The position numbers and the translations under genes are program-made. From positions 62,001 to 126,000 of the forward strand of contig CAJXLT010000001.1 in the NCBI GenBank assembly GCA_913056365.1: DNA of 64,000 nt, written 5' to 3'. Source of the DNA: an uncultured Paenibacillaceae bacterium (GTDB lineage: Bacteria > Bacillota > Bacilli > Paenibacillales > K13). Within the stretch, counting starts at the first letter, position 1; each line of letters begins with the position of its first letter. Below, one piece after another: positions 9,349 to 17,556 of this stretch. Below the pieces are notes generated by a model, which had not been told where the DNA came from, did no database searches, and saw nothing but the letters and a program-made list of their open reading frames with translations.

Positions 9349-10941
9349 ATGCGAAAGATGCAATCGAAGATTATTGTGAGTATGCTGTCATTATCCTTAT
9401 GCTTCCCCTCAGTCCTGCTTGCTGCTTCCCCGTCAGAAGGAGTACGCGGGAACAGTGGCGACTTATTGTCGCAAGTAGACATCGTTGCTGGAACGAGCGA
9501 ATTCGGGGGAGAGGACGGAGCGGCTTCAGCTGCTTCGTTCCGCAACCCGGCGAGTGTAGCGGTCTCACCGGACGGGACGATCTACATCGCGGATACGGAC
9601 AACCAGCTTATTCGCGAGCTGGAGGATGGTACGGTAGACACCCTGGCGGGCAATACATTGCTAGTGGATGAGAAGGGCTTCCCCGTCGGGGCGCTTGTGG
9701 ATGGAATCGGTTCGGATTCATCCTTCTCCACCCCTACTGGGTTAGATGTAGATGGGCAAGGGAACATCTATGTTGCGGATACAGACAATCATGCGATTCG
9801 TAAAATTACACCGAGCGGAACCGTCACGACATTGGCAGGCAACGGTCTGTTAGGCGAGGAAGACGGCGAAGGCGAATCAGCTACATTCTATTCGCCGACT
9901 GATGTAGCGGTTACGGCTGAAGGTGTTGTCTATGTAGCGGACACTCTGAATCATACGATTCGCCGAATTGCGCCAGACGGTGGAGTGACGACGCTTAATG
10001 CGCAAGCAGAGCGTGCGATAGAATGGGCGGAAGGCTATGTGGAATCTGCGGGGAATTATAAAGATGGGAAGCTCACAGAGGCGCAGTTCAACGAACCTTC
10101 CGGATTGGCATTAGATGAGAAGGGCAACCTGTACGTCAGCGATACAGGCAATCACTTGATTCGCTACATTGATCTGCAAGCACAAACAGTCACTACCGTA
10201 GCAGGTATGGTGAAGGATTCCATGTACGAAGACGGTGAGCCGTATGCGGCAGGCGGATATGTGAATGGTGATGCGCAGCAGGCGCAATTTAATTCTCCGC
10301 AAGGGATCGCCGTGACGAGTGACGGAGGACTTGTCATTGCCGATACACTTAATCATGCCGTGCGTTATCTGAATGAGGGTCAAGTCATGACACTCGCTGG
10401 TGCAGCAGAGGAACAGTATGGCGATCAGGTTGGCTTGAACGGTATGAATCGCCTGCATGCGCCAAGTGATGTTGCTGTCCGTCAAGATGGAGGTATTCTA
10501 ATTGCAGACAGCTACAATAACAGGATCAAGCTATGGACTGTGTACACGCATCCAGCAGGCGTACAAGCAGACGGCAGCATTCATGTAGTTGTGAACGGAC
10601 AGTTGGTAAGCTTCGACGCACAGCCGGAGATCGCCAATGCGCGCACGATGGTGCCTGTTCGCTTCATCGCCGAAGCACTCGGCTATGATGTGGCATTCGA
10701 CAACGCAACTGTGAAGATAAGCGAGAATGAGCATTCTGTCGCTATGCAACTGGATGAGACGATTCTCACTATCGAGGCGTCAGGTGAAGAGCCTGTAAGT
10801 CGCTTCATGGATACCGCACCTTATGTGAAGGAAGGCCGAGCTTACGTGCCGCTGCGCTTCTTCAGCGAACAATTCGGCAAGGACGTGCAGTGGGATGCAT
10901 CGACGCGAACGGTCATCTTGCGGGATCAAACTATGAACTAA
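9349..10941 (+). CDS. Secreted NHL-repeat protein with C-terminal stalk (copper amine oxidase N-like) domain
   Basis: 530 residues. A signal peptide (about 1-25) is followed by at least five NHL beta-propeller repeats (about 45-395). These show the recurring pattern 'FxxPxGVAVxxDGxIYIADTxNHxIRxI', as in ATFYSPTDVAVTAEGVVYVAD and FNSPQGIAVTSDGGLVIAD. A two-part stalk domain of the Cu_amine_oxidN1 type occupies about 405-525 (MVPVRFIAEALGYDVAFD, YVPLRFFSEQFGKDVQWD), a surface module very common in Paenibacillaceae. Propeller plus stalk suggests a surface binding protein, not an enzyme. It begins 51 bases after the FecR-domain gene behind AAAGGAGC, and a strong hairpin follows, so it probably closes the operon begun by the cyclase. 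Confidence 0.85.
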   Translation: MRKMQSKIIVSMLSLSLCFPSVLLAASPSEGVRGNSGDLLSQVDIVAGTSEFGGEDGAASAASFRNPASVAVSPDGTIYIADTDNQLIRELEDGTVDTLAGNTLLVDEKGFPVGALVDGIGSDSSFSTPTGLDVDGQGNIYVADTDNHAIRKITPSGTVTTLAGNGLLGEEDGEGESATFYSPTDVAVTAEGVVYVADTLNHTIRRIAPDGGVTTLNAQAERAIEWAEGYVESAGNYKDGKLTEAQFNEPSGLALDEKGNLYVSDTGNHLIRYIDLQAQTVTTVAGMVKDSMYEDGEPYAAGGYVNGDAQQAQFNSPQGIAVTSDGGLVIADTLNHAVRYLNEGQVMTLAGAAEEQYGDQVGLNGMNRLHAPSDVAVRQDGGILIADSYNNRIKLWTVYTHPAGVQADGSIHVVVNGQLVSFDAQPEIANARTMVPVRFIAEALGYDVAFDNATVKISENEHSVAMQLDETILTIEASGEEPVSRFMDTAPYVKEGRAYVPLRFFSEQFGKDVQWDASTRTVILRDQTMN

Positions 10942-10958
10942 TTGCTCGCACTACGAAT

Positions 10959-11000
10959 AGGAGCTGCTCGAAGTCACTTGTGACTTCAAGCAGCTCCTTT
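10959..11000 (+). terminator. Strong hairpin ending the cyclase-FecR-NHL unit
   Basis: GGAGCTGCTCGAAGTCA and TGACTTCAAGCAGCTCC form a 17-bp stem with a four-base loop. The T-run is short (TTTGGTTATT). It may serve both strands, since the small minus-strand gene at 11030 ends nearby. Confidence 0.65.
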
Positions 11001-11029
11001 GGTTATTGTCGCATCCAATAAGCACGATG

Positions 11030-11164
11030 TTAGTCTAGAATGAGCAACACAGATAACGCTATGACAACAACTGCGAAGATCGAAGCAATCCACACGATGG
11101 CTCTCGTATGCACTTGTTCCTGCTGCTGTCTGCGTTCGAAGTAGGTTGGTTTACGCTTGGCCAT
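11030..11164 (-). CDS. Small single-pass membrane protein, 44 residues
   Basis: ATG at 11164 behind AAAGGGA. The product opens with a basic, Gln-rich stretch (MAKRKPTYFERRQQQEQ) and continues into one hydrophobic helix (AIVWIASIFAVVVIALSVLLIL) ending with Asp. The positive-inside rule predicts a cytoplasmic N terminus. No family is recognised and the function is unknown. The clean start signal, the basic-then-hydrophobic layout and the otherwise empty 400-bp gap argue that it is real. Confidence 0.65.
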   Translation of the reverse strand: MAKRKPTYFERRQQQEQVHTRAIVWIASIFAVVVIALSVLLILD

Positions 11165-11355
11165 AGCTATCTTCCCTTTCGTAACAGAATAACTTTACCA
11201 TAATGGAAACGCCTTCATTCTGTCAATGTCTATTCATCTGAGTTGAATATCACTTCCTTTTTCCATGCGTTTCCGATAAACTGACAGGTAGGGGTATGCA
11301 TGAAGAGCGGAACAAGTGAAGTTGTTGTACGCATGAGAAAGAGAGGAATACCAAT

Positions 11356-12459
11356 ATGATCTACCGTCACGTGGCCAAGCCGCTACTATTCAAGCTGCAG
11401 CCAGAAACTGCGCATCATCTTGTGATTAGAAGCTTGAAGACAGTCAGTCAGGTGCCCGGCATTGTGCCCATGCTGGCTCAGACGTTTCGTACGAAGAATG
11501 AACCAAGTCTGACCGTTGAGCAATTCGGATTGACGTTCGACTGTCCGATAGGCTTGGCAGCTGGTTTGGACAAAAATGCAGAAGCAGTACGTGGATTTTC
11601 CGCGCTTGGCTTCGGCTTCATGGAAGTCGGGACTGTAACGCCTAAGGCACAACCAGGCAATGAGAAGCCGCGAAGCTTCCGCCTGCCGTCGGATGAAGCA
11701 TTAATTAATCGTATGGGCTTCAACAATGAAGGGGCGGAAGCGATGGCCGGACGATTAAGCCGGCTTGGCAAGCGCAGTATTCCGATTGCGGTCAATATAG
11801 GCAAGAACAAGGTTACACCGAACGAACAGGCGCCTGAAGACTATCGCGCATGTATTCGTGCGCTATATCCATACGGGGATTTCTTCGTCGTGAATATTAG
11901 CTCGCCGAATACGCCGGGATTGCGCAGCTTGCAGCACGGGGAAGAGTTGTTGCATCTGCTTGAGGCCGTACAGGATGAGATGCGGAAGCAGCATCTTGCA
12001 CTTGGCTATACGACTGACGTCAAGCCGGTATTAGTGAAGATTGCGCCGGACCTGGAGCTTGATGAGCTCGGCTCTATTCTGGAGACGATTATGTCAAGCG
12101 GTGTTGCAGGACTCATTGCAACGAATACAACCTTATCCAGAGAGGGCTTGCAGCACAGCAATAGGCAAGAAGCAGGCGGATTAAGCGGCAAGCCGTTGAA
12201 GGACAAGTCAACTTCAATTATTCGCGAAGCTTGGCGGTTGACAGATGGAAGGCTTCCGATTATAGGTTCGGGCGGTATTTTTACAGCGGCAGACGCATAT
12301 GAGAAAATACGAGCAGGCGCTTCGTTGATAGAAGTCTATACAGCATTCGTCTATCATGGCCCCGGCTTGATCAAGCAGTTGAATCGGGAGCTCGCGACGC
12401 TGTTGAAGCAGGACGGACTGTCATCGATCCATGAAGCGATCGGTGCAGACCATCGTTAA
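11356..12459 (+). CDS. pyrD: Dihydroorotate dehydrogenase, quinone-linked (class 2)
   Basis: 367 residues. An amphipathic N-terminal membrane-association segment (YRHVAKPLLFKLQPETAHHL) is followed by the FMN-binding barrel: GLAAGLDKNAEAV, EVGTVTPKAQPGN and NRMGFNNEG. VVNISSPNTPGLRSL carries the catalytic Ser of class 2 enzymes, where class 1 enzymes use Cys, and LIATNTT and GSGGIFTAADAYEKI complete the phosphate site. It oxidises dihydroorotate to orotate at the membrane with quinone as acceptor, in pyrimidine synthesis. It stands apart from any pyr operon here. AGAGAGGAA precedes the ATG. Bacillus itself uses the class 1B enzyme, so the class 2 form is a useful lineage marker. Confidence 0.95.
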   Translation: MIYRHVAKPLLFKLQPETAHHLVIRSLKTVSQVPGIVPMLAQTFRTKNEPSLTVEQFGLTFDCPIGLAAGLDKNAEAVRGFSALGFGFMEVGTVTPKAQPGNEKPRSFRLPSDEALINRMGFNNEGAEAMAGRLSRLGKRSIPIAVNIGKNKVTPNEQAPEDYRACIRALYPYGDFFVVNISSPNTPGLRSLQHGEELLHLLEAVQDEMRKQHLALGYTTDVKPVLVKIAPDLELDELGSILETIMSSGVAGLIATNTTLSREGLQHSNRQEAGGLSGKPLKDKSTSIIREAWRLTDGRLPIIGSGGIFTAADAYEKIRAGASLIEVYTAFVYHGPGLIKQLNRELATLLKQDGLSSIHEAIGADHR

Positions 12460-12587
12460 GCAGGTGCTGCAGACAAGGTATGCTGCATCATCTGGACAGG
12501 GCATATCAGCAGATACGCTATGTCAGGTAACGGTAGGACAGGACGCACCTTCACCCTGCTGGAGAAGGACGAATGGAGGCAAAGCGT

Positions 12588-13388
12588 ATGGATGGCAGAG
12601 ACTGGGGGAAATTTCTGCTCCCCTATGAACAAACGGTGGAAGAACTGAAGGTGAAATTCAAGACACTGCGGGCAGAATTGAAGAAGCGCGAAGAATTCTC
12701 TCCGATAGAATTTGTGACCGGACGAGTGAAGCGCATCTCCAGCATATTGGAGAAGGCGAAGCGCTTGCATGTTCCGATGGATAAATTGGAAAGCGGGATT
12801 GAGGATATTGCTGGCATTCGCATCATGTGTCAATTCGTGGAGGATATAGAACGTGTAGCCTCGATTATTCGCGAGCGGGAGGACATGCTGCTCGTCTATG
12901 AGAAGGACTACATTTCGAATACGAAGGAAAGCGGCTACCGCAGCTACCATATGATTGTCGAATATCCGGTTCAGACTGCGCTCGGTATGAAGCGGGTGCT
13001 TGCCGAAATTCAAATTCGCACCTTGGCTATGAACTTCTGGGCGACGATCGAGCATTCGCTTAATTATAAGTATCGGGAAAGTCTCCCGAAGGAGCTGCGT
13101 ATTCGGCTGAAGAAAGCAGCAGAAGCGGCATTCAAGCTAGATGAGGAAATGTCGAGCATTCGCGAAGAAATTATCCGCTCTCAGCAGCTGTTCGAGGACC
13201 GTTCTAATCTGGTGTCTACGATTCTGTCCGACATCCAAGAGCTGTACTTCTATCACCGTATCCGCGAAGCGGTTACGTTCCAGCTGCAATTCAACGAGCT
13301 GTGGGACAACGGCGATGTATGGGGCTTGAAGACGCTGTCTGAGCAAATTCGCGCTTCATTGTCGCGTGCGCAGAAGGAGCAGACATGA
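12588..13388 (+). CDS. yjbM: Small alarmone synthetase, YjbM/RelQ type
   Basis: 266 residues from this start. It consists of a stand-alone (p)ppGpp synthetase domain without the hydrolase domain of Rel: RVKRISSILEKA, DIAGIRIMCQFVEDI, YISNTKESGYRSYHMIVEY, and EIQIRTLAMNFWATIEHSLNYK. It transfers pyrophosphate from ATP to GDP or GTP in the stringent response. The start at 12588 gives MDGRDWGKFLLPYEQTVEELKVK, which matches the usual N terminus of YjbM and is preceded by TGGAGG at good spacing; the ATG at 12573 is an alternative. The C-terminal ~60 residues (DIQELYFYHRIREAVTFQLQ) extend past the usual length. The next gene overlaps its stop by four bases. Confidence 0.93.
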   Translation: MDGRDWGKFLLPYEQTVEELKVKFKTLRAELKKREEFSPIEFVTGRVKRISSILEKAKRLHVPMDKLESGIEDIAGIRIMCQFVEDIERVASIIREREDMLLVYEKDYISNTKESGYRSYHMIVEYPVQTALGMKRVLAEIQIRTLAMNFWATIEHSLNYKYRESLPKELRIRLKKAAEAAFKLDEEMSSIREEIIRSQQLFEDRSNLVSTILSDIQELYFYHRIREAVTFQLQFNELWDNGDVWGLKTLSEQIRASLSRAQKEQT

Positions 13389-13777
13389 GCAGATATGACA
13401 AATTGTATGTAGCGTTTCTTCGTTACTTTAATGTGGAACGGGATTACTTCGAATGTCACGAAGTGATGGAGGAGCTCTGGCTCGAAGAGGGAAGGAAGCC
13501 GTTCTATCAAGGACTGCTGCAAGTAGCCGTAGGCTTGTACCATTTTGACAATGGCAATATAAGTGGTTCAATCAAGTTGTTCGAGGCAGGTATCGACAAG
13601 CTGCGCGGAAGCTTGGATGAACAAGCCGGCATCGACATAGCCGCTATTCTGCAAGATGCGGAACAAGTAGTCGAGAAGCTGTATCGGTATGAAGAAGCGC
13701 CATTCGCGTTCTACGACTTAGACATTCGCATTACCGATCCAGACTTGGAGCATGCTGTGCGGCAGCTGGAACTGTGA
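13385..13777 (+). CDS. DUF309 family protein (YpuF-like)
   Basis: 130 residues with the DUF309 signature: YFECHEVMEELWLEE, then YQGLLQVAVGLYHFDNGN, an all-helical fold with a conserved His-x3-Glu-x3-Trp motif. Its biochemical role is not established. The ATG overlaps the stop of the alarmone synthetase (ATGA), which implies translational coupling. Confidence 0.88.
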   Translation: MSRYDKLYVAFLRYFNVERDYFECHEVMEELWLEEGRKPFYQGLLQVAVGLYHFDNGNISGSIKLFEAGIDKLRGSLDEQAGIDIAAILQDAEQVVEKLYRYEEAPFAFYDLDIRITDPDLEHAVRQLEL

Positions 13778-13787
13778 TGTCGGAACG

Positions 13788-13824
13788 AGAAGCCTTGCGG
13801 GAACAACAGACCTGCAAGGCTTCT
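13788..13824 (+). terminator. Hairpin terminator after the DUF309 gene
   Basis: AGAAGCCTTGC and GCAAGGCTTCT form an 11-bp perfect stem around a 15-base loop, followed by ATTGGG. Confidence 0.6.
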
Positions 13825-13844
13825 ATTGGGTATAAGGCAACAAA

Positions 13845-13882
13845 GAGCTGTCCTCCAACCATTGTAGACTGTTGGACAGCTC
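13845..13882 (-). terminator. Hairpin terminator, probably for the thioredoxin-like gene
   Basis: GAGCTGTCC-TCCAAC and GTTGGACAGCTC pair. Read on the minus strand it lies just after the stop at 13900 and is followed by TTTGTTG. Confidence 0.55.
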
Positions 13883-13899
13883 CTTATCGTGTTGCGGTC

Positions 13900-14403
13900 T
13901 TATTCACCTAGATGGCTTTCGAACCAAGCCTTCGCCTGTTCGGGCGAGATCGTGTGTGCAGCATCTGAAATTTCACCGTCTAACGTATCGACACGCTCAC
14001 CGTTTTCGTAATAGACGATAGTTGGTGTGGCTGTCACGCCGTACTTCTCCCAACCGAATGTATATTCACTCAAGTTGTATTGATGAATATAGACACCCAG
14101 TTCATCCATAATCGGCATCAAGATCGGTGTTGTTACCTGACAATGCGGGCATGTTGGCTGGAAGTAGTAAACGAAGAACGTTTCCTTGTCCGCCAGCTTT
14201 TGGCTAAGGGCATCTTCTGTGATAATATTTTGATAGTTGGGATCGTCCAGCTGCTCCAGAGTAGGCTGAGACAGTTCGTCAGGACTTACGCCGTACAAGC
14301 GCTCCGCATCACTGGCATAAGTGTTCTTCGAGGCTTGATTAATGTAGAATAGCGCACCGAACAGTACGGCAACAATAGCGAGATAAATCCAAAGCTTCTT
14401 CAA
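13900..14403 (-). CDS. Membrane-anchored thioredoxin-fold protein
   Basis: 167 residues. A single N-terminal anchor (LWIYLAIVAVLFGALFYI) holds an extracytoplasmic thioredoxin domain. The active site is C85-P-H-C88 (YYFQPTCPHCQV) and a cis-Pro loop appears as TATPT. CPHC sites are typical of oxidising or isomerising DsbA/BdbA-like and bacteriocin-transport thioredoxins more than of reducing ones. It probably makes or repairs disulfides outside the membrane; the substrate is unknown. Upstream reads GAAAGGGGGAGAACTTTG before the ATG. Confidence 0.82.
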   Translation of the reverse strand: MKKLWIYLAIVAVLFGALFYINQASKNTYASDAERLYGVSPDELSQPTLEQLDDPNYQNIITEDALSQKLADKETFFVYYFQPTCPHCQVTTPILMPIMDELGVYIHQYNLSEYTFGWEKYGVTATPTIVYYENGERVDTLDGEISDAAHTISPEQAKAWFESHLGE

Positions 14404-14496
14404 AGTTCTCCCCCTTTCTCTATTTGATCATACCTGAATCTATTATAAACGATCCGTGGATTGGAAGAAAGCATGCCTGTCTGGAGGTGGATAAAA

Positions 14497-15231
14497 GTGA
14501 GTAATACGATGCGACTAGACAAGCTTCTTGCACATATGGGAGTCGGTACGCGCAGCGACATTCGCAAGCTCGCCCGGCAAGGACGCATCGCACATAACGG
14601 GATGACAGTCAAGGATTCTGGCAAGCATGTCGATCCCGAGGCTGATCTTATCACGGTAGATGATGAAGCCATCGTGTACAGAGCCTTTATTTATGTGATG
14701 CTGAACAAGCCTGGCGGTGTCGTGTCAGCAACAGAGGACAGGCGCGAACGAACTGTAGTGGATCTGCTCGATGAGCGAATGCGTGTATTCTCGCCGTTCC
14801 CCGTTGGGCGGTTAGACAAGGATACAGAGGGGCTGCTGTTATTGACGAATGACGGTCAGCTTGCTCACGATTTGCTGTCCCCGCGCAAGCACGTAGATAA
14901 GACGTATTATGCAGACATAGACGGTCCTGTCGGCTCGGACATTCAGGAACAGTTCTGTCAGGGGGTGAAGCTGGACGACGGCTATAAGACAATGCCTGCA
15001 ACGCTCAACGTCCTGGCCAATGACGAGAGTGGCGCGAGTATTGAATTGACGATTCAGGAAGGCAAGTTTCATCAAGTGAAGCGGATGTTTGAAGCCGTCG
15101 GTCGCAAGGTGCGCTATCTGAAGCGAATTCGAATGGGCAGCTTGGTGCTGGACGAATCGCTGCCGTCTGGGGCATACCGGGAACTGACAGGTGAAGAGGT
15201 AGAATTGCTGAGACATTATAACCAAGACTAA
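14497..15231 (+). CDS. rRNA pseudouridine synthase, RsuA/RluB family
   Basis: 244 residues from the GTG at 14497, which sits nine bases after GGAGG; the in-frame TTG at 14461 lacks a ribosome site. An S4 RNA-binding domain (MRLDKLLAHMGVGTRSDIRKLARQGRI) is followed by the catalytic core FPVGRLDKDTEGLLLLTND, whose Asp is the nucleophile, and by KTYYADIDG and GKFHQVKRMFEAVG. The enzyme isomerises one uridine of 16S or 23S rRNA; the RsuA-like C terminus suggests 16S but the exact site is not readable from sequence. The HAD phosphatase gene follows 21 bases later. Confidence 0.9.
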   Translation: MSNTMRLDKLLAHMGVGTRSDIRKLARQGRIAHNGMTVKDSGKHVDPEADLITVDDEAIVYRAFIYVMLNKPGGVVSATEDRRERTVVDLLDERMRVFSPFPVGRLDKDTEGLLLLTNDGQLAHDLLSPRKHVDKTYYADIDGPVGSDIQEQFCQGVKLDDGYKTMPATLNVLANDESGASIELTIQEGKFHQVKRMFEAVGRKVRYLKRIRMGSLVLDESLPSGAYRELTGEEVELLRHYNQD

Positions 15232-15252
15232 AACAAAGAGGTGCAGCCAACT

Positions 15253-16068
15253 GTGAGTAACGAACAATTGCCTTATCAGCTTATTGCGCTAGATGTGGAT
15301 GGAACACTGCTGCGGGATGACCACAGCTTATCTGAATGTAACCGCAGTACAATTCGTGAGGCAGCGCAACGAGGTGCCGAAATCGTGCTGTGTACAGGTA
15401 GAGGGACAGACAGTGCGCTGCCGGTGCTGGAGGAGTTAGGTCTTGAAGGGACACTTATTACACATAACGGAGCGGTCATTGTCGAGTCCCATACGCGAGA
15501 AGTAATCGCAGAGGAAGGGTTCGAAGCAGAGGAGATTCAACCGCTTATTCAGCATGCGCGTGACAACGGCATTCATTTCGATGTATGTACGGCATTCGAG
15601 CTTAGGGTAGAAGCATTGAACGCCGAAGTTAACGCCATGTATGAGAAGTACTTAGTGAGCCCGCGAGAGGTGGCAGACGTATTAGCAGTGAGCGGCCGGC
15701 TCGTCAAGCTGACAGCGTTCGGAACGATTGCGCAGATGGATCAGGTGGAGCAGGAGTGGCAGGCGTTCTTGCCAGAGGCGATCACCTTGATCCGAAGCGG
15801 GGATTTCTTCGTCGATGTGATGCGTCGAGGTGTATCGAAAGGGGCGGCATTGCGCAAGCTGTCGGCTATCAAAGGTATTCCGCGAGAGCGAATGATGGCG
15901 ATTGGCAACTACTTCAACGATGTCGCCATGCTCGAAGAAGCGGGCTTGGGCATAGCAGTCGATAATTCTCCAGATGGTGTTAAGAAGGCTGCAGATCAGG
16001 TTACTGCTTCCAATAATGATGACGGCGTGCATCATGCGATTCAGCAATACATATTTCAACAAGCTTAG
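15253..16068 (+). CDS. HAD-superfamily phosphatase, Cof type
   Basis: About 271 residues. Motif I is LIALDVDGTLL (nucleophile and acid/base aspartates), motif II is VLCTGR, a Lys occurs in RRGVSKGAAL, and motif IV is IGNYFNDVAMLEEAG. A C2-type cap lies between motifs II and III. Relatives dephosphorylate sugar phosphates or flavin/PLP-type metabolites, and the substrate here cannot be assigned. The start used is the GTG at 15253 behind AAAGAGG; the GTG at 15241 is in frame but overlaps the ribosome site. Confidence 0.88.
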   Translation: MSNEQLPYQLIALDVDGTLLRDDHSLSECNRSTIREAAQRGAEIVLCTGRGTDSALPVLEELGLEGTLITHNGAVIVESHTREVIAEEGFEAEEIQPLIQHARDNGIHFDVCTAFELRVEALNAEVNAMYEKYLVSPREVADVLAVSGRLVKLTAFGTIAQMDQVEQEWQAFLPEAITLIRSGDFFVDVMRRGVSKGAALRKLSAIKGIPRERMMAIGNYFNDVAMLEEAGLGIAVDNSPDGVKKAADQVTASNNDDGVHHAIQQYIFQQA

Positions 16069-16120
16069 GAGATGCTAATCCTTGTTCCAACCATCCTGCA
16101 CTGAAGGGGAGGACAAGGCG

Positions 16121-16846
16121 ATGGCAACGATTAGAATTAGACCTGACTTGCGTACCGCATGCGGGGAAATCTGTGATATTGTAGTTAACGGCAAATATGC
16201 GGGCACGTGTGTGTTGGTATATCGGGAGAAGGAGCGCTTGTCCGGTTCGATCCAGCTGGATCGCGATTCATTGTCCCCTAGAACGAAGCATCAAGTTGTC
16301 CGGCATATGAATGAATATGTGCAATCGTTGGTAGATGCGTTGCAGACACCTGAATGCGATGTGATCGTCACTTACAGCCGCTACGATCATGTCATTGCAT
16401 CCGAGCACAACGTTGGCGTCATCGAGTCATTCAGTGATGAGCCTGAATTCGAGGTCGATGTCGATCTGGACACGCGTTATGATGATGGCGATCCGGCCGA
16501 GCGCGAATGGTTGGAGATGCAAGATGATGACGTGTACGACAGCGATGATGAGGCATTCGACATCGTGTTGACCCGTGATGATGGTGATACGTTGACTTAT
16601 GATATTTATGATCATTCACACGGTGATGTATCAGTTGGTACGGCCACGGTAGACATTAGCGGAAGTGACATAAGCGGTTTTATCGAATTTCGTGATGTCG
16701 GGAATGAAGAGGAACGCGAAGCGATTGCTTCGATCTTGATGCAGGAAATTGACAAGCAACGCGAGTTCGATACATGCAGCCTCACGATGCTGTATCAGAA
16801 CGAACCGTTCGAGGAAGTGCTGTTCGAGAACGAAGCTCTACATTGA
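16121..16846 (+). CDS. Acidic protein of unknown function with an internal duplication
   Basis: 241 residues, start ATG behind GGGAGGACAAGGCG. I recognise no family. Two similar halves are visible: SGSIQLDRDSL...HMNEYVQSL...CDVIVTYSRYDHVI in the first and SGFIEFRDVGN...LMQEIDKQR...DTCSLTMLYQNEPFEEVL in the second. They are separated by a very acidic linker (DVDLDTRYDDGDPAERE and DDDVYDSDDE). There is no signal peptide or membrane segment, so it is cytoplasmic. It lies 52 bases after the HAD gene and is followed by a terminator. Confidence 0.75.
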   Translation: MATIRIRPDLRTACGEICDIVVNGKYAGTCVLVYREKERLSGSIQLDRDSLSPRTKHQVVRHMNEYVQSLVDALQTPECDVIVTYSRYDHVIASEHNVGVIESFSDEPEFEVDVDLDTRYDDGDPAEREWLEMQDDDVYDSDDEAFDIVLTRDDGDTLTYDIYDHSHGDVSVGTATVDISGSDISGFIEFRDVGNEEEREAIASILMQEIDKQREFDTCSLTMLYQNEPFEEVLFENEALH

Positions 16847-16868
16847 CAATCAAAGTAGCAGTGGACAG

Positions 16869-16893
16869 ACCCGTTCCAAGGTGGAGCGGGTTG
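16869..16893 (+). terminator. Terminator after the acidic protein
   Basis: ACCCGTTCC / GGAGCGGGT stem (one G-U pair) with loop AAGGT, followed by TGTTTATT. Confidence 0.65.
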
Positions 16894-16919
16894 TTTATTG
16901 GCAAAGGGGAAACAATGGT

Positions 16920-16949
16920 TTGTGACATAGATACGAGAGATGGTATACT
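16920..16949 (+). promoter_or_regulatory. Promoter of queD
   Basis: TTGTGA (16920-16925), 18 bp, TATACT (16944-16949). The leader is only about 25 bases, too short for a preQ1 riboswitch. Confidence 0.5.
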
Positions 16950-16982
16950 AGGAACGATGGATGTGAGAGGAGGCAATCATAA

Positions 16983-17453
16983 ATGAATTTTGAGATTCCG
17001 AAGAACGTGCAACAATTCGGCAAAGATATTCAAGAGGAACAGCTTCGTTATCATACCAAGCGGGTGAAGGTGTCCAAGGAATTTACGTTCGACAGTGCGC
17101 ATCACTTGCACTGCTATGAAGGAAAGTGCAAGAGCTTGCACGGCCACACGTATAAGCTGCAGATTATTATGGTAGGTTCGCCGGATCATCGCGGACTGGT
17201 GATTGATTTCTCCGACATGAAGCGGATGGCGAAGGAACGCGTCATTGATGTGCTGGATCATAAATATTTGAACGAAGTGCTGCCGCCGATGAATACGACA
17301 GCAGAGAATATGATCGTATGGATCTATGAACAGCTGAAGGAAGGGCTTGAGCAAGAAGGCTGGTCGCCGCGTGTATTGCTTGACGAAGTGCGCTTGTGGG
17401 AGACACCTACAAGCTACGCGATTGCGACTCGTGAACTGATGGAAGAGCAGTAA
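16983..17453 (+). CDS. queD: 6-carboxy-5,6,7,8-tetrahydropterin synthase, QueD family
   Basis: 156 residues. Zinc ligands are His40 or His41 (FDSAHHLHC) and H53/H55 in C49-KSLHGH, with C49 the catalytic cysteine. VIDFSDMK and LDHKYLNE provide the catalytic Asp/His dyad, and TAENMIVWIYEQL with EVRLWETPTSYA close the fold. The reaction is conversion of dihydroneopterin triphosphate to 6-carboxytetrahydropterin in queuosine/7-deazaguanine synthesis. About 27 extra residues precede the conserved core. It stands alone without queC, queE or queF here. GAGAGGAGG precedes the ATG. Confidence 0.92.
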   Translation: MNFEIPKNVQQFGKDIQEEQLRYHTKRVKVSKEFTFDSAHHLHCYEGKCKSLHGHTYKLQIIMVGSPDHRGLVIDFSDMKRMAKERVIDVLDHKYLNEVLPPMNTTAENMIVWIYEQLKEGLEQEGWSPRVLLDEVRLWETPTSYAIATRELMEEQ

Positions 17454-17492
17454 GCAGATCAATGCGAGATCAGCTTCCATACACGGACTACC

Positions 17493-17543
17493 AAGACTGT
17501 ATGACAGCGGGGGCAGAACCAACCCGATTGCATACAGTCTTTG
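17493..17543. terminator. Bidirectional hairpin between queD and the diguanylate cyclase gene
   Basis: AAGACTGTATG and CATACAGTCTT arms with a 27-base loop, followed by TTG on the plus strand. It sits between convergent genes. Confidence 0.55.
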
Positions 17544-17556
17544 TTCATAGCCACCT

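Noticed and set aside
16895-16982. preQ1 riboswitch upstream of queD
   Set aside because: The transcript leader is too short once the promoter at 16920-16949 is placed.
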